The position numbers were made by a program, and so were the translations under genes. Under the pieces are notes generated by a model. The model did no database searches. It saw only the letters and a list, made by a program, of their open reading frames with translations, and was not told the DNA's origin. 64,000 bases of DNA, from contig NZ_QPJV01000001.1 of NCBI RefSeq assembly GCF_003337315.1, forward strand, positions 310,001 to 374,000, read 5' to 3'. Below are positions 53,398 to 62,331 of the stretch, piece by piece. Within the stretch, counting starts at the first letter, position 1. Each line of letters opens with the position of its first letter. Source of the stretch: Vagococcus fluvialis (GTDB taxonomy: Bacteria > Bacillota > Bacilli > Lactobacillales > Vagococcaceae).

Positions 53398-54183
53398 TTA
53401 TATTTCAACATCTCTGTTGCAATCTTTTGAATATAAATAACTTAAGGAACCTTTTGTACCTACTGAGTAACAAGCTTGTAAGTTATATGCACCCATAAAA
53501 ATATAGTCGCCTTTTTTTACAGGCATCCAATTATTATCTAAGTTATACATTCCCTCACCACTTAAAAGTAGTGCTCCGTGTTCTTGATAATGTGTTTCAA
53601 TATAGCCATGAGATCCACCTTCAGCAAAAGTTAAAATGTGGAAGTTCATATCAAAGTTTAAGTCAGTTGGTAATAAATCTTTTAAGCCAACGTTTGTCAT
53701 ACCTTCATAATCTTGATTTTCAATATCGTTAGAATTTCCAACGACTGCGTACGGTTGGTATCCTTCAGCTTCTTGATAACGTTTTTTGTAAAGGAAAGTT
53801 TCAGTATTATTAGTTGATTTATTCTCAAATTTAAGGGTTTCAGTTGGCGGACAATACGCATAACCACCAGTTGTTAATTCATGAATCTCTTCACCAATTT
53901 GAACTGTCAATTCCCCGTCTAATACATAAATAAAGCTTTCAACTCCATTACCACCAAAACCTTTTGTATTTCCACCATTAGGTAAAACGCGACATAAATA
54001 ATCTACAAAACTTGCACCCATTTTAGGTGTTGCTAAGATTGTCATCTCACAATTTTCAAAATTTGGAATAGTATTTTTGACTAATCCTTGAGGTGGAATT
54101 AAAGCAAAGTTACCTCTTTCTACAATTGCTCGTGATGCTAATAAATCTTTTGGATACCCTAATTCATTTGTTCTATAACCCAT
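53398..54183 (-). CDS. allE: (S)-ureidoglycine aminohydrolase
   Basis: AllE releases ammonia from (S)-ureidoglycine to give (S)-ureidoglycolate. The 261-residue bicupin opens GYRTNELGYPKDLLASRAIV and contains the first cupin (ESFIYVLDGELTVQI, about residues 83-97) and the metal-binding second cupin (THYQEHGALLLSGEGMYNLD, about 197-216, with its His/Glu set). AAGGAG before the ATG fixes the start. It sits between allC and allD with short gaps, which matches the order of the reactions. Confidence 0.92.
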   Translation of the reverse strand: MGYRTNELGYPKDLLASRAIVERGNFALIPPQGLVKNTIPNFENCEMTILATPKMGASFVDYLCRVLPNGGNTKGFGGNGVESFIYVLDGELTVQIGEEIHELTTGGYAYCPPTETLKFENKSTNNTETFLYKKRYQEAEGYQPYAVVGNSNDIENQDYEGMTNVGLKDLLPTDLNFDMNFHILTFAEGGSHGYIETHYQEHGALLLSGEGMYNLDNNWMPVKKGDYIFMGAYNLQACYSVGTKGSLSYLYSKDCNRDVEI

Positions 54184-54200
54184 TTTAAATAATCTCCTTC

Positions 54201-55433
54201 TTATTCTTCGTATGCTAGTTTATAAAGTGAAGCTGTTAATGCTTTCACTCCTTCAACTAGGTCTTCTGTTTTAGTTGCTTCTGCTGGGTTATGACTAATC
54301 CCACCAATACTTGGGACAAAAATCATAGCCGTTGGTACATGAAGTGCAAAAATTTGGGAATCGTGTCCTGCGCCACTATGCATAGTTGTGTAGTTTAGCC
54401 CAGTCTCTTGACACGCTTCTTCTAAAACTTTGACAACCTCTTTAGACATTGGCACTGGATCTTCATCTAACCAAATATCAATATTAATATCTATTTCTAA
54501 CTCACTAGCAATTTTTCTAAATAAACTTTCTACTTCTTTAGTAAATCTATTTAGTACGTCACCTTCTGTATGGCGACAATCCATTGTAAAGAATGTTTCT
54601 CCTGGCACCACGTTAACTGTATTCGGTTTTACATCAATGTGTCCAAAAGTTAATACTAAAGGATCTCCCCACTCTTTTGCTTTATCAATACTTTCTGAAA
54701 TCATCTTACTCATGGCGTAAACTGTATCATGACGGAAGCCCATCGGTGTTGTTCCAGCGTGATTCGCTTCTCCTTTAAGAGTAATATCATAACGTTTTTG
54801 ACCAACAATGTTATTCACAACTGCCACTTGTTTGCCAGTATTTTCTAAAACATTTCCTTGCTCAATATGAATTTCAACAAAAGCTTTGATATCATCTCTT
54901 AATGTTTCATCTTCATTTCTAAAATCAAATCCCGCTTGTTTCATGGCATCTGTAAATAAGATACCTTCTGCGTCTTCTGCGTAAAGAACATCTTGTTTAT
55001 CCACTAAACCAAAAATATTTTTACTGCCCCAAAATGCAAATGGAAAACGACTACCTTCTTCTTCTGCCATTGAAACAACTTCTAAGTTTCTAAGTGGCTC
55101 TCCGTATGTTTCTTTTAGGTGCTTAATTGCTAAGTAGGAAGCTAAAATACCAAATTGTCCATCTAATGCGCCGCCATTAACAACTGTATCTACATGAGAT
55201 CCCGTCATAATAGTTTCATCTTTATATTTACTTCCCTCTAGTTTTCCAAAAAGATTACCTACTGCATCAAAGTTTGTTGTTAAACCTATTGATTCAAATT
55301 TTTCTTTCAAACCATTTTGAGCTTCTAACCATGCAGCATCATATAATAATCTTGTTGTTCCACCTTTAGAATCTAAGCCAATTGATGATAACCAATTAAC
55401 ATGTTCTTCTACTACTTTGTATAATTCACTCAT
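54201..55433 (-). CDS. allC: Allantoate amidohydrolase
   Basis: AllC hydrolyses allantoate to (S)-ureidoglycine, CO2 and ammonia. The protein of about 410 residues is an M20-family metal enzyme: metal-binding GSHVDTVVNGGALDGQFG (about residues 78-95), catalytic MAEEEGSRFPFAFWGS (about 122-137), FVEIHIEQGNVLEN, the dimerisation domain with GEANHAGTTPMGFRHD, and MHSGAGHDSQIFA near the end. The ATG at 55433 is preferred, because the one at 55445 abuts the only AAGGA. It heads the operon allC-allE-allD-fdrA-DUF1116, with a PucR-like motif upstream. Confidence 0.9.
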   Translation of the reverse strand: MSELYKVVEEHVNWLSSIGLDSKGGTTRLLYDAAWLEAQNGLKEKFESIGLTTNFDAVGNLFGKLEGSKYKDETIMTGSHVDTVVNGGALDGQFGILASYLAIKHLKETYGEPLRNLEVVSMAEEEGSRFPFAFWGSKNIFGLVDKQDVLYAEDAEGILFTDAMKQAGFDFRNEDETLRDDIKAFVEIHIEQGNVLENTGKQVAVVNNIVGQKRYDITLKGEANHAGTTPMGFRHDTVYAMSKMISESIDKAKEWGDPLVLTFGHIDVKPNTVNVVPGETFFTMDCRHTEGDVLNRFTKEVESLFRKIASELEIDINIDIWLDEDPVPMSKEVVKVLEEACQETGLNYTTMHSGAGHDSQIFALHVPTAMIFVPSIGGISHNPAEATKTEDLVEGVKALTASLYKLAYEE

Positions 55434-55528
55434 TGATTGACACATCCTTGTTTGTCTTTATATTTATATTGTAAGCCTTTTATTTCTTTTATTTAACTAG
55501 TCATATTCACAAAGTTTAGTTGTTACTT

Positions 55529-55542
55529 GTGCACTTTGGCTA
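55529..55542 (+). promoter_or_regulatory. PucR-box-like motif upstream of allC
   Basis: GTGCACTTTGGCTA is a near copy of the motifs at 45498-45511 and 59944-59957. It lies about 95 bases upstream of the allC start, a position suited to activation. A further GTGCACT lies at 55559-55565. Confidence 0.6.
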
Positions 55543-55562
55543 TACTGATTTCACACAGTGCA

Positions 55563-56795
55563 CTAAATACTAACTTCTTTTGATTCTTTTAGTTTATTCG
55601 TTAAGTAAAAAATAGTTGTTCCAATAATTAAAATCACAATTGAGATGTAAAACGCATTAATTTTAGAACCTGTCATATCTGATATTTTACCTGTTAAAGA
55701 AGGAGCAATAACTGAAGAACTCATTCCTAAAAAGTTAAAGACACCTAATGTAGTCGCTAACCCTTTTCTAGGCACTTGTTCGCCCAACCAAGAAATAATG
55801 ATTGGCTCTACTACTACTTTTCCAAAAAAGCCGTAAAGTAATAAACCTAACATTAAAATGTTCTTATTGGTGCTCATAACAGCTAAATAAAGAGAAGCTG
55901 CTGCAACAATTTCTAAAAATACTGCTAATTCTACTTTTTTATCGGTATATCTATCAGCAATACGACTAAAAATTAACGCTCCTGGTACAGAAGAGACGAA
56001 AATTAATGATGATGCTAAACCAATTGTCGCTCCTTCAAAACCTCTTTCAGTTTCTAAAAAGTTTGGAAGCCACGTATTAACTAAGTAGTAAGCGTAACAT
56101 GTTGCAAAATAAATTGAATAAGCTCCGATCATTTTAGGTGCAAATAACTCTTTTGTTGTTAATTTTTTTTCTACTTCTTCTATTCCATTAGAATTAATGG
56201 TTTGTACTTGAGGGTTATCTTTTTTAATATAGAAAACAAATACCACTGTCATTAACAAAATAGTAATAAGGGAAGCCCACTCCATATATTGCCATGGTAA
56301 ACCAAGTTGAGAGACAAAATAACTTGAGGCAATCATACCTATCCCACTACCAATAGCTGTCCCACAGTTAACGACTGCTGTAGCAACACTTCTATATTTT
56401 GATGGCACATATTCATTAGTTAATGAAAATGCAACACCGTAAAACGTCCCACTACCAACTCCTGCTAAAACATTTCCAAAATACATCATATTTAAATTTT
56501 TTGAAGAAGCTAAGAGTAATGTTCCAAGAGCAAATAATAAAAACCCAGGAATTAAAACAGTTTTTTTACCAAACTTATCCACTAAAATACCTGAAGGAAT
56601 TTGCATTAGCACATATCCTAGAAAGTAAAAACTTGATATTGCTCCAATCTTCGCATCAGTTGCTCCACCAAAGTATTCACTTAATTGAGGATAAATTGGC
56701 GTCAGAGCCGTACGGTTTAACCAAACAACAATCCAACCTAATGTAGAAACAATAACAATCTGTTTCCAATAATTATTTTTTATTTTTTCGTTCAA
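55563..56795 (-). CDS. MFS transporter in the allantoin cluster
   Basis: This 410-residue protein has twelve membrane segments and ACS-family features: SSFYFLGYVLMQIPSGILVD with GKKTVLIPGF (the motif-A position), and VLAGVGSGTFYGVAF. That family carries organic anions such as hexuronates, glycerol-3-phosphate and allantoate. Set between allB and allC, it would most likely import allantoate or another ureido acid, complementing the NCS1 allantoin permease. This is inferred from context. The start is TTG with AAGGTGAG upstream. No clear PucR-like box was seen in the 174-base gap before it. Confidence 0.85.
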   Translation of the reverse strand: MNEKIKNNYWKQIVIVSTLGWIVVWLNRTALTPIYPQLSEYFGGATDAKIGAISSFYFLGYVLMQIPSGILVDKFGKKTVLIPGFLLFALGTLLLASSKNLNMMYFGNVLAGVGSGTFYGVAFSLTNEYVPSKYRSVATAVVNCGTAIGSGIGMIASSYFVSQLGLPWQYMEWASLITILLMTVVFVFYIKKDNPQVQTINSNGIEEVEKKLTTKELFAPKMIGAYSIYFATCYAYYLVNTWLPNFLETERGFEGATIGLASSLIFVSSVPGALIFSRIADRYTDKKVELAVFLEIVAAASLYLAVMSTNKNILMLGLLLYGFFGKVVVEPIIISWLGEQVPRKGLATTLGVFNFLGMSSSVIAPSLTGKISDMTGSKINAFYISIVILIIGTTIFYLTNKLKESKEVSI

Positions 56796-56935
56796 TTTTT
56801 ACTCACCTTTTCTTTATTATCTCATTCTACCTAAGTATAGGTTCCTTTCTCACAAAATACATTAGCAAATTCTATCAAATTAACTAATCCTTTTGTGTAA
56901 AATGAACGAAAACTTTTTCATCTTATTTCATAACG

Positions 56936-56962
56936 AAAAGAAGCTGACGAATTATCAGCTTC
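56936..56962 (-). terminator. Terminator downstream of allB
   Basis: GAAGCTGA and TCAGCTTC pair around a 7-base loop, with TTTTC following on the minus strand. Confidence 0.75.
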
Positions 56963-56969
56963 CTTATTT

Positions 56970-58337
56970 CTATTTTTTAATGAAAACTCCAATTGTATCA
57001 TTTGATACACCAGTTTCTTTAGAATAAATTGTTTGACCACGTAAAATTGTTTGAACAACTTGTGCTCCAATTGTTCTTCCAATGTAAGGACTAATTTTAT
57101 TTTTATACTCTAAATCTTCTGCTTGTAATGTATAAGCATCATTTGGAGAGATGAACACAAAGTCAGCATCTTTTCCAATTGTAATGCTTCCTTTAGTATC
57201 TAAACCAAATCTTTCAGCTGGATTTGTAGCAATCATATCAGCAAATTGATTCAATGACATACCACGTTTTTGGACACCTTCGTCAAATAACACATCTACG
57301 TTATTTTGAACACCAGAGATTCCGCCCCAAGCTTCAAAAGCATTTTCTTTATCTTTTAAATCTGGAGTACAAGGTGAATGGTCAGATGTTACAAAAGAAA
57401 TTTCCCCTGTCATCACTTTTTCCCATAAACCATTTTGTGCTTTTTTATCACGAATTGGAGGTGAACATTTAACAACTGGTCCAATAGCATCTAATTCATC
57501 TGTTTCAAAGTAAAGGTAATGTGTACAAGTCTCACAAGTTACATCTACACCTTCTTGACGAGCTTTTGTTACTTCTTCAACACCTTCAGGACAAGCTACG
57601 TGACAAATGTGAATACGACAGCCTGTTTCTTTAGCAAATAAAATTACTCGACGGATTGGTTCAACTTCTGTGAAAACTGGTCTTGATTCAACATATGCTT
57701 TTAGAGTTGTTTCACCGTTTTGGTATGCAATCTCCCCAAGTCTATCTGTAATAGCTGCATTTTCAGCATGAATTGCTAATACTTTACCCGTTTTAGCAAT
57801 TTGTTTCATCCCTTCATATAATGAGTAGTCATCTACATTCATAAAGTCGCCATCAATTGTACGATCGCCGCAAGTTGACATAAACGCTTTGTAAGCTGCT
57901 GCGCCACCTTCATTTAACTCTTGAATGCCACCATCTAAGTTATAAGGAACTAACCCACCAAATGAACCTACATCTGACATTAGTTTTCCTTCACCTGCTG
58001 CAAATTTAATATCTAATGACTCTTTATTAACAGTCGCTGGCACTTGGTTTAAAGGCATCTCCATAAATGAAGTTACCCCACCTTTAGCACAAGCTTTAGT
58101 TCCTGTTTCATATCCTTCCCAAAAATCTCTAAAACCGCCACCTGGATCAGTAATGTGTACATGAGCATCAACCATACCTGGACTAACAACTAATCCTTTT
58201 GCATCAATAACTTCTTTAGCTTCACCGAGGTCATCTCCAATGGCAGCAATTTTACCATCTTTAACACCAATGTTTGTTACTTTCTCTCCATTATCTAAAA
58301 TAACCAAACCGTTTTTAATTAATAAATCAAAACTCAT
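56970..58337 (-). CDS. allB: Allantoinase
   Basis: AllB opens the hydantoin ring of allantoin to allantoate. The 455-residue amidohydrolase has metal ligands in VVSPGMVDAHVHITDPG (about residues 49-65, HxH), the lysine position in AAYKAFMSTCGD (about 145-156), LAIHAENAAI (about 184-193), IHICHVACPEG (about 241-251) and SFVTSDHSPCTPD (about 313-325). AGGAGG eight bases before the ATG fixes the start. It lies 23 bases behind the permease gene, so uptake and the first hydrolysis step share a transcript. Confidence 0.93.
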   Translation of the reverse strand: MSFDLLIKNGLVILDNGEKVTNIGVKDGKIAAIGDDLGEAKEVIDAKGLVVSPGMVDAHVHITDPGGGFRDFWEGYETGTKACAKGGVTSFMEMPLNQVPATVNKESLDIKFAAGEGKLMSDVGSFGGLVPYNLDGGIQELNEGGAAAYKAFMSTCGDRTIDGDFMNVDDYSLYEGMKQIAKTGKVLAIHAENAAITDRLGEIAYQNGETTLKAYVESRPVFTEVEPIRRVILFAKETGCRIHICHVACPEGVEEVTKARQEGVDVTCETCTHYLYFETDELDAIGPVVKCSPPIRDKKAQNGLWEKVMTGEISFVTSDHSPCTPDLKDKENAFEAWGGISGVQNNVDVLFDEGVQKRGMSLNQFADMIATNPAERFGLDTKGSITIGKDADFVFISPNDAYTLQAEDLEYKNKISPYIGRTIGAQVVQTILRGQTIYSKETGVSNDTIGVFIKK

Positions 58338-58360
58338 ACTAATTTCCTCCTAAATGGAAT

Positions 58361-59842
58361 TTATTTTAATTTTTTTAATCCTAAGTAAATAATAAACGAA
58401 AGTCCTGCTCCTACTAAGAATGATAGATTTGAAATAACTTTTAAGCTAGGAATAAATGTTCCTAACATTGAAATTATTAACGCTATTATTGTTGCGATAT
58501 AAGCATTTTTATTAACACCTTTATATGGATTATCTGAATTATCAGCACTTGGATCCATATAAAGTTTATCTAAATCTAACTCCTGTTTAGCTACAAAGAA
58601 ATATTCCGCTAGCATGACACCTATAACTGGTCCTAAAACAGCACCAATCATATTTAAAAAGAAGAAGATACTATCTGAGTTTTCCATTAACTTCCAAGGC
58701 ATAATCACATAACTAATAACTCCGGCAATAATAACACCTTTTTTATAGTTAATTGTTTTAGGGAAAAGAGCTGCTAACTGATAAGCTGCAGGAACGATAT
58801 TCCCTGTTGCATTTGTTGAGATAGTTGTCATTAATAATACAACAATAGCAAGTAACATTGCTGGCATATTATCCCATTTATCAACGATATTTAACACATT
58901 CCACTCTTGTACGCCGTAATGAATAGAACCACCAATTAAAATTGAAATACTTGAGAAAGCAAAAATTAAGTAACCAACTAATAAACTTGCTGTTTGACCA
59001 ACACGTTGATCTTTAGTTGATTTAGCATTTTGAGTAAAGTCTGAAATACTCGCCCCAGGTCCTGCCCAAACCGCTAAAACAGAGTTAATAATCATAAAAT
59101 AAACTAAGATTGGTGAATTATTTTGTACTTGATCAACTGCAGGTCTAAACGCTAGAATATTTCCTAAACCGCCACCTACTTTAATTGCCCAAATAGTCAT
59201 TCCAATAAACACAACGTAAATTAACGGATTTAAAATTGCAGTAAATTTATTTAACGCTTCGCCTCCACCTAAACCAATTAGCAAGTTTATAGCCCAAAAG
59301 ATTGTAAAAGCAATTAAACCTGGCAAACTAATTCCAAAGAAACTAAAATCGCCACCTAATGTTAAAAATCCTGGCCAAATTTTCCCAATTAAAATAAGTA
59401 AAGCTAATGAAGCTGTAAAGTTTTGTAAACCAAACCACGCAATAGCAGCAATTCCTCCTCTTAGGAATCCTGGTAATTTAGCTCCTATGTCACCGTATGC
59501 TGATCTTAAATGCATTGAAAAAGGAATCCCATATTTCGAACCTGCTTTTCCATTAAAAACCATTAATCCAGCCACAGCTAAACTACTTATAATTAACGCT
59601 ATCATTATATTGATAGGAGATAATCCTAAAAATAAAAATCCTCCTACCGCAGTATAATTAGGTATATTATGAATAGAACCCATCCACAATGTAAAGTAGT
59701 TTTTGGCACTCATGTTTCTTTTATCTTCAGTTTTAGGTAAAAGATCCTCATTATACCCTCGCTTTCGGATTAAGCTAACTTGCTCTTCTGTCACTAAAAT
59801 TTCTTTTTCTGACATCGGAATGTCTTTTTGACTTGCTTCCAT
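58361..59842 (-). CDS. pucI: Allantoin permease, NCS1 family
   Basis: This permease has about 493 residues and roughly twelve membrane helices. NCS1 features are FTLWMGSIHNIPNYTAVGG near helix 1, GKAGSKYGIPFSMHLRSAYG (about residues 95-114), and the central PGASISDFTQNAKS segment. It imports allantoin (PucI/AllW-like) in symport with Na+ or protons. I chose the ATG at 59842 because AAGGAGG lies six bases upstream; the frame extends 17 codons further without one. It forms an operon with allB, and a PucR-like motif lies 102 bases upstream. Confidence 0.88.
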   Translation of the reverse strand: MEASQKDIPMSEKEILVTEEQVSLIRKRGYNEDLLPKTEDKRNMSAKNYFTLWMGSIHNIPNYTAVGGFLFLGLSPINIMIALIISSLAVAGLMVFNGKAGSKYGIPFSMHLRSAYGDIGAKLPGFLRGGIAAIAWFGLQNFTASLALLILIGKIWPGFLTLGGDFSFFGISLPGLIAFTIFWAINLLIGLGGGEALNKFTAILNPLIYVVFIGMTIWAIKVGGGLGNILAFRPAVDQVQNNSPILVYFMIINSVLAVWAGPGASISDFTQNAKSTKDQRVGQTASLLVGYLIFAFSSISILIGGSIHYGVQEWNVLNIVDKWDNMPAMLLAIVVLLMTTISTNATGNIVPAAYQLAALFPKTINYKKGVIIAGVISYVIMPWKLMENSDSIFFFLNMIGAVLGPVIGVMLAEYFFVAKQELDLDKLYMDPSADNSDNPYKGVNKNAYIATIIALIISMLGTFIPSLKVISNLSFLVGAGLSFIIYLGLKKLK

Positions 59843-59943
59843 AATGTCCTCCTTAGATGTTGTATCAGCTGCTGATAGGTTCATATTACACAAACTTTAA
59901 AACGGTTACATTAGTTTGTTTTTACAATATCAAAAAAATCTTT

Positions 59944-59957
59944 GTGCACTTTAGCTA
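59944..59957 (+). promoter_or_regulatory. PucR-box-like motif upstream of pucI
   Basis: GTGCACTTTAGCTA differs from the allC-upstream copy in one base. Both have the same orientation relative to their genes and similar distance to the start codons. Confidence 0.6.
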
Positions 59958-60170
59958 AACCTTGTACTAACACTACATTATTAAAATATTTATCTTATAA
60001 AAAAACATTTAATCTTGTAATTTTGCTAGTGATTTGTTCCTTTTATACAAAGGTTAGTTTGTGAATCACATTTCGAAGTTACTTTTATTTAGTAAGTTGA
60101 GCATATCCTTTGTCTTTTTATTTTATAGTAGCGTATGATGAAGACAATAAAAGAATAGGTGGTTTTAAAA

Positions 60171-60869
60171 ATGAAAATCGAATTTTTTCATGATGTCATT
60201 TGTAGTTTTTGTTTTCCTATGTCATATCGTATGAGACAAGTCCAAAAAAAATATCCTAATATAGAAATTATTCATCGCTCTTTTGCATTAGCGTGGGACG
60301 CGGAAGATTTAAACAAAATGTTTGGTAACCGAGATAATGCAAAAAAAGAAATCCTAGGTCACTGGGAACACGCTAATCAAAATGATGACCTTCATCGTTT
60401 TAATATTGAAGGCATGAAACAAGCTGACTTTCCATTTCCAACATCAAAAAACGGACTTCTTGCTTCAAAAGCAGCTAAATTAATTGGCGGTGAGGAAGCT
60501 TATTGGCAAGTTTTCGATAATATTCAAGAAGCTCTATTTGTAAATAACAAAGATATTGAGTCAATGGATGTTATTAAAGAAGCTGTATTAGATGCTGATC
60601 TTAATTGGGATGAATTTGAAAAAGTTTTTCACTCTGATGAGGCACTTGAGGCTGTTAATGAAGATTTAAAATTAGCTTACCGATACGGTATTCAAGGAGC
60701 ACCCTTTTTAGTAATCAATGAAAAGTATGGCATTAACGGTGCTCAACCAATTCAAGTGATTGAAGAAACTATTGAAAAAATAGCTGTTGAAATTCATGAA
60801 CCATTAACATTAATCGAAGATGGTCAATCTTGTAGCTTAGATGAAAACGGTACTTGGACTTGTGACTAA
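60171..60869 (+). CDS. DsbA family oxidoreductase (FrnE-like)
   Basis: This thioredoxin-fold protein of about 232 residues opens KIEFFHDVICSFCFPMSYRM, with the active-site CSFC at residues 11-14 (numbering from this ATG). A helical insert follows, and a cis-proline type segment QGAPFLVINEKYGINGAQP near residues 180-198. There is no signal peptide, so it acts in the cytoplasm like FrnE-type proteins, possibly as a disulfide or glutathione-S-transferase-like (kappa) enzyme. I chose the ATG at 60171, eight bases after AGGTGG; a GTG four codons earlier lies inside that site. It ends CSLDENGTWTCD. Confidence 0.82.
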   Translation: MKIEFFHDVICSFCFPMSYRMRQVQKKYPNIEIIHRSFALAWDAEDLNKMFGNRDNAKKEILGHWEHANQNDDLHRFNIEGMKQADFPFPTSKNGLLASKAAKLIGGEEAYWQVFDNIQEALFVNNKDIESMDVIKEAVLDADLNWDEFEKVFHSDEALEAVNEDLKLAYRYGIQGAPFLVINEKYGINGAQPIQVIEETIEKIAVEIHEPLTLIEDGQSCSLDENGTWTCD

Positions 60870-60874
60870 GAAAA

Positions 60875-60917
60875 CAGAGGTTAAGACAGAAATGTTCAAC
60901 TGCAAGAAGTAAAAAGG
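60875..60917 (+). repeat. Second, partial copy of the intergenic repeat-like element
   Basis: CAGAGGTTAAGACAGAAATG onwards matches 49287-49245 (minus strand) at about 36 of 43 bases. It lies six bases after the DsbA-like gene and runs into the following terminator, so only the first part of the element is present. Confidence 0.55.
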
Positions 60918-60953
60918 AGAGATGTAAGTAAAAAACTTACATCTCTCCTTTTT
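60911..60953. terminator. Bidirectional terminator between DsbA-like and GNAT genes
   Basis: AAAAAGGAGAGATGTAAGT and ACTTACATCTCTCCTTTTT are perfectly complementary around a 5-base loop. Confidence 0.93.
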
Positions 60954-61470
60954 ATATAATCACTTGATAAGCTTTTCGCTCACCATCACTGACACTTGGT
61001 AATATAATATCCCCTTGATACTTAAATCCTGCTTTTTCAATAACTTTTTGCATTCTTGTATTTACTGGATGTGTATCAATTCTAATGTCCTTATATCCAA
61101 GGTTAACTGATAGAGAGATTAAACATCCTAAAAAGAATTGACCTTTTCCTCTTTCTTTAATATCTGAGTGAATAGCAATTCTATGTAGAGAAACATATTT
61201 ATCAGAAGGCAACCAACTACCATTAGTTATTTTCCCATAACCCGTTTGCTCTTCTTTTGTAATTGTTCCGTAGCCTATAATTTTACTTTCTTCTATCAAT
61301 ACATAACCTTCTTCAAGTTCAAGATCATTTAGCAATCTTTCTTTATTTGGGCCATCATTATTTCGCCATTGGGGAATACCTGCTTTATTTAATGTTTCTC
61401 TTCCGTTTTCGATAATCGTTAATATATCTGCTAAATCTTGTTCGTTTGCTTTTCTAACGTAGTACAACAT
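60952..61470 (-). CDS. GNAT family N-acetyltransferase
   Basis: This 172-residue acetyltransferase has the GNAT order: an N-terminal strand YYVRKANEQDLADILTII, the central sheet with VSLHRIAIHSDIKERGKGQF holding the acetyl-CoA loop (RGKGQ, about residues 111-115), and a C-terminal NTRMQKVIEKAGFKYQG (about 138-154). It resembles the RimI/YjcK-like small-molecule acetylases; the substrate is unknown. GGGGGAG five bases before the ATG fixes the start. It is transcribed alone, divergent from the FusB-like gene. Confidence 0.85.
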   Translation of the reverse strand: MLYYVRKANEQDLADILTIIENGRETLNKAGIPQWRNNDGPNKERLLNDLELEEGYVLIEESKIIGYGTITKEEQTGYGKITNGSWLPSDKYVSLHRIAIHSDIKERGKGQFFLGCLISLSVNLGYKDIRIDTHPVNTRMQKVIEKAGFKYQGDIILPSVSDGERKAYQVII

Positions 61471-61536
61471 AGTTTCTCCCCCTTTAAATTGAAATTTTAT
61501 TATATGTTAAAACGGCTATTTTTAATAGTAAATTAC

Positions 61537-61565
61537 TTTACAGTTTTTCCGAAAGATTATATAAT
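61537..61565 (+). promoter_or_regulatory. Promoter of the FusB-like gene and its leader
   Basis: TTTACA (61537-61542) and a perfect TATAAT (61560-61565) are spaced by exactly 17 bases, one of the best promoters in the window. Transcription would begin near 61572, leaving a leader of about 130 bases. Confidence 0.85.
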
Positions 61566-61592
61566 ACTCTCATTCACTAGGAGGTGATTGAG

Positions 61593-61637
61593 ATGATAAC
61601 ATCATCTTTAACTATATTCAAGGTTTCATTTATTTGA
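61593..61637 (+). CDS. Leader peptide upstream of the FusB-like gene
   Basis: A 14-codon frame (MITSSLTIFKVSFI) follows a near-perfect AGGAGGTGAT ribosome site by four to five bases and stops at the edge of a 10-bp hairpin (61639-61648 with 61665-61674). Its start codon lies in a small AGATGAT-AAC-ATCATCT palindrome. This is the layout of translation-dependent attenuators for antibiotic resistance genes. Confidence 0.65.
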   Translation: MITSSLTIFKVSFI

Positions 61638-61638
61638 T

Positions 61639-61701
61639 GATACTTTGATAAAACTTATTTTTCTTCAAAGTATCTATGACTTATAGGAAGAAGGAAAATA
61701 A
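61639..61701 (+). promoter_or_regulatory. Attenuator-like hairpins before the FusB-like gene
   Basis: GATACTTTGA pairs perfectly with TCAAAGTATC (16-base loop). The loop segment TTATTTTTCTTC can instead pair with the ribosome-site region GAAGAAGGAAAATAA (two-base bulge). The two pairings share bases and exclude each other, so ribosome stalling in the leader could switch access to the start. Confidence 0.55.
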
Positions 61702-61703
61702 AA

Positions 61704-62330
61704 ATGATACAACCATATGAATATAACTATGTAAAAAAACAAATAACTCAATTAATCGATATTTATAAAACAGTTAATGATAAACAAACTATCATGACCT
61801 CACAAGAGTTGACTACTTTAAACATCTTACCTATTTTAGGTAGTGAGTTACATGAAAAAATTCGCATTGCTTACCTTGATGTCACTTTAACAAATGCAAA
61901 AGCGACAAAGATTTTCGAGGTCTTAAAAGAAGAAGTTATTCCTTTTGAAGAAGCAAGTGATAAACAAATTGAAAAATCCTTTAAAAAAGTAAAAAAATTA
62001 AAATTACCTGATATGACTCACTATGATTTAAAAGAAACTAATTATTTAGCTTGGGATGATATTGGTACTCAAAGAAAATACCTTAATTTTTACAGTGATG
62101 ATAAATTAGTTGGCTTTTACGGTGTCATGTCCACACAAGTTATAAAAAATGTTTGCTCTATTTGCCATCAAATTGATAATGTAGCTATGTTTATGTCTAC
62201 AACGAAAAGTTCAGGTGATGGAACATATACGAAAAAAGGAAATTATATTTGTAAAGATAGCTTTAAATGTAATCAACAAATGACTACTTTAGATTATCTC
62301 CACGATTTCCATCAAACAGTTTCTAAATAA
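61704..62330 (+). CDS. FusB/FusC family EF-G-binding protein
   Basis: FusB-type proteins bind elongation factor G and release it from fusidic acid-stalled ribosomes. The 208-residue length is close to the 213 of FusB. The N-terminal half is helical (about residues 1-90). The C-terminal half has the LNFYSDDKLVGFYG strand region and the zinc-binding set CSICHQ (about 151-156) with CKDSFKC (about 189-195). AAGAAGG eight to nine bases before the ATG fixes the start. A strong promoter, leader peptide and switchable hairpins precede it, suggesting drug- or stress-induced expression. Chromosomal homologues occur widely in Firmicutes, so actual resistance is not proven. Confidence 0.85.
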   Translation: MIQPYEYNYVKKQITQLIDIYKTVNDKQTIMTSQELTTLNILPILGSELHEKIRIAYLDVTLTNAKATKIFEVLKEEVIPFEEASDKQIEKSFKKVKKLKLPDMTHYDLKETNYLAWDDIGTQRKYLNFYSDDKLVGFYGVMSTQVIKNVCSICHQIDNVAMFMSTTKSSGDGTYTKKGNYICKDSFKCNQQMTTLDYLHDFHQTVSK

Positions 62331-62331
62331 C

